NCBI GenBank assembly: GCA_905234705.1
Contig: CAJOIB010000005.1
Span: forward strand, 1-56,784
DNA from: an uncultured Selenomonadaceae bacterium
GTDB lineage: Bacteria > Bacillota > Negativicutes > Selenomonadales > Selenomonadaceae
Length of the DNA stretch: 56,784 bases
Direction: 5' to 3'
Positions 47,947-55,041 of this stretch are shown in pieces. The notes below the pieces were generated by a model that did not search any database, was not told the DNA's origin, and saw nothing but the letters and a program-made list of their open reading frames with translations. Made by a program: the position numbers and the translations under genes. Every line of letters starts with the position of its first letter. Positions within the stretch are counted from its first letter, which is position 1.

Positions 47947-50900
47947 TTGATGGCAGAAATTGTAATAAAAACGCAAGAAAATTTCAAAGGCAAAATTTAT
48001 GCCTACACAACGCCAGGTGTAACCTATCACGAAGGCTGGCTGAAAATTGGCTACACCGAGCAAGATGTTGAAACGCGAATTAAACAACAAACGCATACTG
48101 CCGGAATTAATTATATCATTCAGTGGGTTATCGGCGCGCCGTGCAATATCAAGGATACCGATTTTCACCGATATCTCATTGATAAATACAAAATCCCGCG
48201 CGATAAAAAATATATCGAATGGTTTAAGATTGATCCGAACGTTGCTAAAAAATATCTTGAAGAATTTAATCTTGGCAAAACTAAAAATAAAATTGAAATT
48301 ATATGCCAAAGTTACGACCTGCGCACTGAGCAACAGCAAGCCGTCGACATTACGAAAAAATATTTTGAGGACGGTACAAAGCCACGCGAATTTTTATGGA
48401 ATGCTAAGCCGCGTTTCGGAAAAACTTTGACTGCGTACGATTTTATTTTGCAAATTGGCGCGCAGAAAGTTTTAATCGTGACAAATCGCCCCAGCATTGC
48501 AAATTCTTGGTTCGACGATTTCAAAACTTTTATTTCGTGGCGCGAAGAAAATTATAAATTTGTCAGCAAAACCGACGCCCTTAAAAATCAAGAAATTTTA
48601 AGCCGCGAAGAATTTATAAAGCTGTTCGACAGTGACACCAGCGATAACAAACCGCGTATGATCGCCTTTGTCAGTTTGCAGGATTTGAAAGGATCTAAAC
48701 ATTTCGGCGGCACTGGCAAGGAAAAGTTGGACTGGATTAAGGATTTGGAATTTGATTTGCTCATTGTTGACGAAGCGCACGAAGGTGTTGACACTCATCG
48801 AACGGAAGAGGCTTTTAAAAATATCAAACGCAATTTTACGCTGTACCTGTCCGGCACGCCGTTTAAAGCCCTTGCTAATGATAAATTTCGCGAAGATCAG
48901 ATTTTCAACTGGTCCTATGAAGATGAGCAAGCCGCTAAAAATAATTGGGGTGCTGAATTTGCTAATCCTTATTCGGATTTGCCGAAAATGAATCTGTTCA
49001 GTTACCAACTTTCAAAAATTATTCTCGATAAAATCAACGCCGGTATCGCTTTTAATGATGAGAATTTCGATTACGCATTTGATTTGAATGAACTTTTTCG
49101 TACAGAAAATAGTAAATTTATCTACGAAGATAAGGTTAAAAAATTTCTTGACGCTTTGACAAAAAATAAAAAATTTCCATTCACAGCGGAATTTCGCGCA
49201 GAATTGAAACATACCTTTTGGCTGATGTATCGCGTTGACAGCATTAAGGCGATGGCTAAACTTTTGAAGGAGCACGAAATTTTTAGCGAATATGAAATTG
49301 TCATAGCGGCGGGCGACGGCAAAGTTGACGAATCCGACGAAAAACTCAATCAAAAAAGTTTGGCGAAAGTTAGGGATGCTATTGCTAATCACGACAAAAC
49401 TATCACGTTAAGCGTCGGGCAACTTACCACCGGCGTCACTGTTCCCGAATGGACAGCTGTTTTAATGCTCAGTAATATTCAAAGCGCGGCAGAATATATG
49501 CAAGCGGCTTTTCGTGCTCAAAATCCTTATGTTCACCAAATCGGCGATAAAACTTTCCGCAAAACTAACTGTTATATTTTTGACTTCGCTCCCGAACGTA
49601 CGTTGAAAATTTATGATCAGTTCGCCAATAACCTAAAAACCGGCGGCGGTTCTCGGCGAGAAAATATTGAAAAGCTGAAAAATTTTTTCCCCGTGCTGGC
49701 TGAAGATGACAACGGCGAAATGATTGAACTTGACGCCGAAAAAATTATATCCTTGCCGCAAATTATCACTGCGCAAAAAGTTGTCGATACCGGATTTATG
49801 AGCAATGAACTTTTTGCAAATATTACTCACGTATTCGGCGCGCCTCAAAGCGTCGTTGCTGTCATTGAAAAATTTATCCCCGACGATACGCCCGAAAATA
49901 AGAAAATTAAAATCAATGCGGAAGATATTAAAGGCGTGCAGGTAGATTCGGACGGGAACGTAATTATCAATAAAACTGAGGCGCATTTAGGCAAAAAATC
50001 TAAGCGTGATAAAAAACCCGTCGCGCAGGACGTTAAGGAAATTGCTGCTGAAATTACCGAAAATCTCAAAGCCGCCGGTTATGACATTAATAAAAATGTT
50101 ACCAAGAAAATTGAGAGCCGCCTCAAAAATGACACCAGCGAAGAAAATATTGACAAGGTCGAACAGGAGATTATAAATCTGCTCGAAACTAAAAAAGCTA
50201 ATGCCAAAAAAGAATCCATTGAGGCGAAAATTCGGGCGCACTTGCGCGGCTTTGCCCGTACCGTTCCCAGTTTTATTATGGCGTATGGCAACAGAAATTT
50301 GACGCTGGCGAATTTTGAAACTTACATTGACGATGAAACTTTCAAAGACGTTACCGGCATTGACAAGGCGGATTTTCGATTTCTGCGCGACGGCGGCGTT
50401 CGTAACGGCGAAAATTTTGCAGGACATTTATTCGACGAAGAAATTTTCAACGCCGCTGTTCAAGAATTTCTCAACCGCAAAGACGAACTCGCGGATTATT
50501 TCGACGAGAGCCACGACAAAGATATTTTCGACTACATACCGCCGCAAAAAACTAGTCAGATCTTCACGCCGCGCTTTATCGTCAAGGCAATGGTTGACGC
50601 GCTCGCCGCTGAATCGCCCAATATTTTCTGCAACCCCAATCAAATTTTTATCGACCCGTATATGAAATCCGGCATGTACATTACCGAAATTGTCAAGCGG
50701 CTCTTTAAAAATCTTCGCGCAGATTTCGCCAGCGACGCCGATTGTTTGCGCCACATTTTGGAAAATCAAGTTTACGGCTTCGCGCCAAATGAAATTATTT
50801 ATCGAATCGCCACGGAATATATTTTCGGCAGGCACAAGGATATTCAGCGCAGGAATTTTTTCCGCAGAGATTTAACTGACGTTGTGCAAACCGGCGATGC

Positions 50901-52494
50901 TACTGACTTCTTAAAAAAAAATTTTGTGATTAAGGTGATTATCTTGAATAAGGAGCGCGTTAAAAAATTCGGCGAAGTTTTCACGCCGACCGATATTGTC
51001 AATCGAATGCTCGACGACGAAAATCTTGCTGAAATTTGGCAGGATATTGACGCTAAAATCCTTGAGCCAACCGCCGGTGAAGGCGCGTTCCTTGTGCCGA
51101 TTCTGCTCCGCAAATTGGCGCTCGCTAAAAATCCCAACGATATGTTTCACGCGCTCGCCAGCATTTACGCCATCGAAATTCAGCCCGACAATCTCGAAAT
51201 CGCCAAACAAACTCTGCGCGAAATTTTCATTGCCTGGCACGAAGAAAAATTTGGTACTTTCGACGAAGATACTTTTGGCGAATTTGTTGACAATATTATC
51301 GACGCCAATATCATTCTCGGCGACGCCCTTAACAAAAAAACTGCCGCCGGTACTGACATTGAATTTATCGATTGGAATTTGGACGACTTCAAACCTGCGC
51401 GAAATTTTTTCTATTCGCATTTAACCGCCGAGGGCTCATTGAAATTCATTGACGCCAGCTTTGCGGTTATAATTGGCAATCCGCCGTATCAGCTGGATAC
51501 CAAGGGCGATAATAAAACTTACGCCGCGCCCATTTATCACAAATTCCTTGAATCTTTTTGGCGCGCTTGCAACCGCGTGATGATGATTCACCCTGCGCGA
51601 TGCCTTTTCCAAGCCGGCGGCACTCCCAAAGATTTTATGCGAAATTTGCTTGCCGACGAACATATCAAAGTTATTTTTTACGAAGCTGACAGCAGCAAGA
51701 TTTTTAAGAATACCGATATTAAAGGCGGCGTCGCCGTCACTTACCGCGATGCCAATAAAAATTTCGGCGCTATCGGCGTTTACATTCCATTTCCCGAATT
51801 GCAGACCATTTTTCAAAAAGCCGTCGCCAATAATGCTGATTTTCAACCGTTTAGTAAAATTGTTTATCCGCGTGCCGACCGCAAATTGAGCGATAAATTT
51901 TTTGCTGATTATCCAGATTCGCCGCTGAAAAATAATGACGCTATCGGCACAAATGCTTTTACTAAGTTTCCGGAAATTTTTTCTGATGATAAACCGAATG
52001 ACGGGCGCGAATATATTCAGATTTTGGGGCGAATTGGCGTCAAGCGCGTTTACAAATGGATTCGCCGCGATTATGTTAAATCTTTGGACAATCTCGACAA
52101 GTACAAAGTGTTTATTCCGAGTTCAAATGGTTCGGGTGCTATTGGTGAAGTAGTGAGTACTCCGCTTGTCGGCTTGCCGCTTGTCGGCTTGCCGCTTGTC
52201 GGCAGTACGGAGACCTTTACAGGCGTCGGAGCGTTCGATAGCGCGGCGGAAGCGGGTGCTTGCTTAAAATATATCAAAACTAAATTTGCAAGGGCTTTGC
52301 TGGGCATTTTAAAGGTTACGCAACATAACCCGTCCGAAACTTGGCGGTATGTTCCCATGCAAGATTTTTCAGCAGATAGTGATGTAGATTGGTCGCGCAG
52401 TGTTGCCGAAATTGACAAATATTTATACAAAAAATATAATCTGTCGCAGGAAGAAATAAATTTTATCGAGACGAAAATTAAGGCGATGGAGTGA
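47947..52494 (+). CDS. Giant single-chain restriction-modification protein: GIY-YIG-type nuclease + SF2 helicase + two methylase-like modules + recognition region
   Basis: KIYAYTTPGVTYHEGWLKIGYTEQDVETRIKQQTHTAGI; AKPRFGKTLTAYDF, VDEAHEG, LYLSGTPFKAL; IFTPRFIVKAMVDAL..DPYMKSGMYITEIVKRLF; KKFGEVFTPTDIVNRML, LEPTAGEGAFLVPIL, VIIGNPPYQLD. Confidence 0.9.
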   Translation: MMAEIVIKTQENFKGKIYAYTTPGVTYHEGWLKIGYTEQDVETRIKQQTHTAGINYIIQWVIGAPCNIKDTDFHRYLIDKYKIPRDKKYIEWFKIDPNVAKKYLEEFNLGKTKNKIEIICQSYDLRTEQQQAVDITKKYFEDGTKPREFLWNAKPRFGKTLTAYDFILQIGAQKVLIVTNRPSIANSWFDDFKTFISWREENYKFVSKTDALKNQEILSREEFIKLFDSDTSDNKPRMIAFVSLQDLKGSKHFGGTGKEKLDWIKDLEFDLLIVDEAHEGVDTHRTEEAFKNIKRNFTLYLSGTPFKALANDKFREDQIFNWSYEDEQAAKNNWGAEFANPYSDLPKMNLFSYQLSKIILDKINAGIAFNDENFDYAFDLNELFRTENSKFIYEDKVKKFLDALTKNKKFPFTAEFRAELKHTFWLMYRVDSIKAMAKLLKEHEIFSEYEIVIAAGDGKVDESDEKLNQKSLAKVRDAIANHDKTITLSVGQLTTGVTVPEWTAVLMLSNIQSAAEYMQAAFRAQNPYVHQIGDKTFRKTNCYIFDFAPERTLKIYDQFANNLKTGGGSRRENIEKLKNFFPVLAEDDNGEMIELDAEKIISLPQIITAQKVVDTGFMSNELFANITHVFGAPQSVVAVIEKFIPDDTPENKKIKINAEDIKGVQVDSDGNVIINKTEAHLGKKSKRDKKPVAQDVKEIAAEITENLKAAGYDINKNVTKKIESRLKNDTSEENIDKVEQEIINLLETKKANAKKESIEAKIRAHLRGFARTVPSFIMAYGNRNLTLANFETYIDDETFKDVTGIDKADFRFLRDGGVRNGENFAGHLFDEEIFNAAVQEFLNRKDELADYFDESHDKDIFDYIPPQKTSQIFTPRFIVKAMVDALAAESPNIFCNPNQIFIDPYMKSGMYITEIVKRLFKNLRADFASDADCLRHILENQVYGFAPNEIIYRIATEYIFGRHKDIQRRNFFRRDLTDVVQTGDATDFLKKNFVIKVIILNKERVKKFGEVFTPTDIVNRMLDDENLAEIWQDIDAKILEPTAGEGAFLVPILLRKLALAKNPNDMFHALASIYAIEIQPDNLEIAKQTLREIFIAWHEEKFGTFDEDTFGEFVDNIIDANIILGDALNKKTAAGTDIEFIDWNLDDFKPARNFFYSHLTAEGSLKFIDASFAVIIGNPPYQLDTKGDNKTYAAPIYHKFLESFWRACNRVMMIHPARCLFQAGGTPKDFMRNLLADEHIKVIFYEADSSKIFKNTDIKGGVAVTYRDANKNFGAIGVYIPFPELQTIFQKAVANNADFQPFSKIVYPRADRKLSDKFFADYPDSPLKNNDAIGTNAFTKFPEIFSDDKPNDGREYIQILGRIGVKRVYKWIRRDYVKSLDNLDKYKVFIPSSNGSGAIGEVVSTPLVGLPLVGLPLVGSTETFTGVGAFDSAAEAGACLKYIKTKFARALLGILKVTQHNPSETWRYVPMQDFSADSDVDWSRSVAEIDKYLYKKYNLSQEEINFIETKIKAME
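52162..52203 (+). repeat. 15-bp in-frame tandem repeat, 2.8 copies (ccgcttgtcggcttg)
   Basis: ccgcttgtcggcttg x2 plus ccgcttgtcggc; encodes PLVGLPLVGLPLVG in the C-terminal region of the restriction-modification protein. Confidence 0.95.
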
Positions 52495-52736
52495 TTGAAA
52501 TGTCAGATTTGAGAGCCGAGGCAATAAGCCTGATTAACAAAATGCCGGACAGCGAATTGGCGGAAATTGTACCGGATTTGCGGGAGCGTCGTGCAAAAGC
52601 GGCGCGCGAAGCTTACGAGAGAATCCACCAAATTATTTCCCAAAATAAAAAAAATCTTCCGGCGGATTTCGACTACGAGCGCGAACTCGAAGAAGTCAGA
52701 GAGGAGCAACTTCACCGCTATGAAAATCTTGGTTGA
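52491..52736 (+). CDS. Putative antitoxin of PIN-domain toxin pair
   Basis: Small charged protein whose ORF overlaps the PIN ORF by 17 nt; DLRAEAISLINKMPDSELAEIVPDL pattern. Confidence 0.6.
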   Translation: MIEMSDLRAEAISLINKMPDSELAEIVPDLRERRAKAAREAYERIHQIISQNKKNLPADFDYERELEEVREEQLHRYENLG

Positions 52737-53160
52737 TACAAACGTCATAATGGACGATCTTTTGGGGCGCGAGCCTTTCAGCGAATATTCGCGGCGTGTT
52801 ATCCAAATTTGCACGACTAAAAAAGTTGCAGGATTTTTGGCGGCGCATACAATCCCGACGATTTTTTGTTTGTTGCGTAAAGTCATTCCGGCGGCTGAGG
52901 AGCGTCGCCGCACGATTTTAAATTTCTTCACCATTTTTGAAATTGCGCCGATTGACGGAGAAGAAATTTTATTTGCCTTGAATAATTTTGGATTCAAATA
53001 TTTTGAAGATTGTTTGCAAGACGAATGCGCGGTGGCGGTTGGCGCGGATTATATTATTACGCGCGATGTCAAGGATTTTGCGAACAGTAAGACGCCAGCT
53101 TTGACGCCGGAAGAATTTATGTTGAAATGGAACAGCGAAATTGAACAGAGCATTTTATGA
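52720..53160 (+). CDS. PIN-domain toxin-like ribonuclease
   Basis: MKILVDTNVIMDDLLGREPF..., D-E-D acidic residues incl. DCLQDECAVAVGADYIITRDVKDF; start corrected to ATG 52720. Confidence 0.82.
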   Translation: MKILVDTNVIMDDLLGREPFSEYSRRVIQICTTKKVAGFLAAHTIPTIFCLLRKVIPAAEERRRTILNFFTIFEIAPIDGEEILFALNNFGFKYFEDCLQDECAVAVGADYIITRDVKDFANSKTPALTPEEFMLKWNSEIEQSIL

Positions 53161-54907
53161 CAACGAGCGCGAAATAGATTTGACGGAGCAACGCAGTTTG
53201 CACGTACGCGAAAAAAAGGTAAGCTGGGCGCGAATGGGCGTATTTGCGACGGCGATTCTCAGCTTTGCAATCGGCTGGGATTATTACGAAGCGGGCTATT
53301 GGGGCGCGTTGGTTTTATTTTTAATATTTCTGCGGTTAGTGGGCTATCACGACGAAATTCGGCGGCGGCAAAAATTTTTAACCAGCCGATTGAATGTGTT
53401 AAATTCGTACATAGTGCGGGCGCGCGGAACCTGGCGCAAACGTTCAAATGACGGCAGCACTTACCTAAACAATGACAGACCGCAAGACGTAGATTTATAT
53501 ATTTTCGGTGAAGGCTCAATTTTTCAGTACATCTGCGCGGCTCGTACGAAACGCGGGCGTGACAGATTAGCAGAATCATTATCGCCATTTCCGCCGGTAG
53601 ATTTTGCGCCGGTACGAACTCGTCAGCACGGCGTAGAAGAATTATTACAGCGCCCAAGATTATCATTGGATTTGGAAGCGCTCGCCCGATTAATGCCGAA
53701 CAATCACGACACCACGGATTTAATAAAATCTGTTGAAGAGCCGCCGCCGCATCCGGACAAAATTTTATTGCTGAGATTTTTGCCGTTGCCGATATTTTTA
53801 ATCCAGTGCGCGCTGACGTATCGCGGGATTTTAGACGCGGTACTTTTGCCGGTCGTACCGTTTTTGTCGTTGTTGCTGGCGTTTGCGCTGTTGCGGCGGA
53901 CTTCGGAATTGTTAAAGCCGGTGCAAATCATTTCCAAAGAATTGAAATTGTATCAAGCGATATTTGAGCGGCTGGAAAGTACAGATTTCAGTTCGCGCAG
54001 TTTGAGCAAGATTCGCGCAGATTTGACGGACGAAGTATCGGCGGCGCAAAATTTGAAAGTGCTGTCACTGTTAATGAGTTTTGTAAATTCGCGGAAAAAT
54101 CCGGTGTTTTACATTTTGGGCAATGGGTTATTTTTGCTGGACTTTTTTTGTGCGGCGGCGTTTATTAAGTGGCGGGAGACGGCGGCTAAGCATTTGCGGA
54201 AATGGCTGGACGCTTGGTCGGAAGCCGAAGTTTTAATGAGTTTTGCGTCGATAGGGCAAACGCGCACGAATTATTGTTTCCCGAAACTTTTGGACAGAGA
54301 CACGCCGCGAATCAAGGCGAAAAATTTAACCAGCCTATTAATCGCCGATAAAAAAGCTGTGGCGAATAGCGCGGATTTGCGGGCGAGTACAACGATAATC
54401 ACGGGCGCGAATATGTCGGGCAAAACTACTTGGATAAGGACGCTGGCAAGTGCGGTATTGCTGGCGTATGCGGGCGCGCCGGTTTGTGCTGAAAGTTTTT
54501 CCGTAAGCAAGATGGCGATTTTTACTTCAATTCGCGTCAATGACGACATTAGCCAGGGCATGTCAACGTTTTATGCTGAATTGTTGCGGATTAAGAGCAT
54601 GATTGAGTACAGCGAAAATAAATTGCCAATGCTGATATGTATCGACGAAATTTTCAAGGGCACGAATGAAGACGATCGGATTATGGGTGCGAAGGAAGCG
54701 ATTAAGCGGCTGACTAACGGCTTGAGCATAACGCTGGTGACGACGCACGATTTTGATTTATGTTCGATGGAAAACATTACAAATTCGCACTTTCAAGAGT
54801 ATTATGAAGGCGACCAGATAAAATTTGACTTTAAACTGCGCGAGGGACGCTGTACAACTACCAATGCGAAATACTTATTACGAATGGCAGGCATTTTAAC
54901 CGATTAA
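53141..54907 (+). CDS. Membrane-associated MutS-family ATPase
   Basis: ITGANMSGKTTWIRTLASAVLLAYAGAPVCAE, ICIDEIFKGTNEDDRI, LVTTHDFDL; hydrophobic segments near residues 35-70 and 215-250. Confidence 0.85.
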   Translation: MNRAFYDNEREIDLTEQRSLHVREKKVSWARMGVFATAILSFAIGWDYYEAGYWGALVLFLIFLRLVGYHDEIRRRQKFLTSRLNVLNSYIVRARGTWRKRSNDGSTYLNNDRPQDVDLYIFGEGSIFQYICAARTKRGRDRLAESLSPFPPVDFAPVRTRQHGVEELLQRPRLSLDLEALARLMPNNHDTTDLIKSVEEPPPHPDKILLLRFLPLPIFLIQCALTYRGILDAVLLPVVPFLSLLLAFALLRRTSELLKPVQIISKELKLYQAIFERLESTDFSSRSLSKIRADLTDEVSAAQNLKVLSLLMSFVNSRKNPVFYILGNGLFLLDFFCAAAFIKWRETAAKHLRKWLDAWSEAEVLMSFASIGQTRTNYCFPKLLDRDTPRIKAKNLTSLLIADKKAVANSADLRASTTIITGANMSGKTTWIRTLASAVLLAYAGAPVCAESFSVSKMAIFTSIRVNDDISQGMSTFYAELLRIKSMIEYSENKLPMLICIDEIFKGTNEDDRIMGAKEAIKRLTNGLSITLVTTHDFDLCSMENITNSHFQEYYEGDQIKFDFKLREGRCTTTNAKYLLRMAGILTD

Positions 54908-54926
54908 TCAATCAACCAAAACAAAA

Positions 54927-55032
54927 GAGCGCCCAAGGACGGGCGCTCCCTGTGGCGCGCTAGTCGCGTGATGCGACTAATGCGCCGCGCTTTTCTTTGC
55001 TAGGCGTTTCTTTTTCGCAAAAAGAAATGCCG
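54927..55032 (-). repeat. Structured intergenic repeat family, copy 5 (reverse orientation)
   Basis: Reverse complement: gcATTTCTTTTTgcgAAAAAGAAAcgcctagcaaagaaaa, TTAGTCGC-atcac-GCGACTAG, GAGCGCCC-gtcctt-GGGCGCTC. Confidence 0.85.
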
Positions 55033-55041
55033 ATATACGCT

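Noticed and set aside
52162-52203. Short repeats as a CRISPR array
   Set aside because: Unit is 15 bp with no spacers and lies in frame inside a coding region; no cas genes seen.
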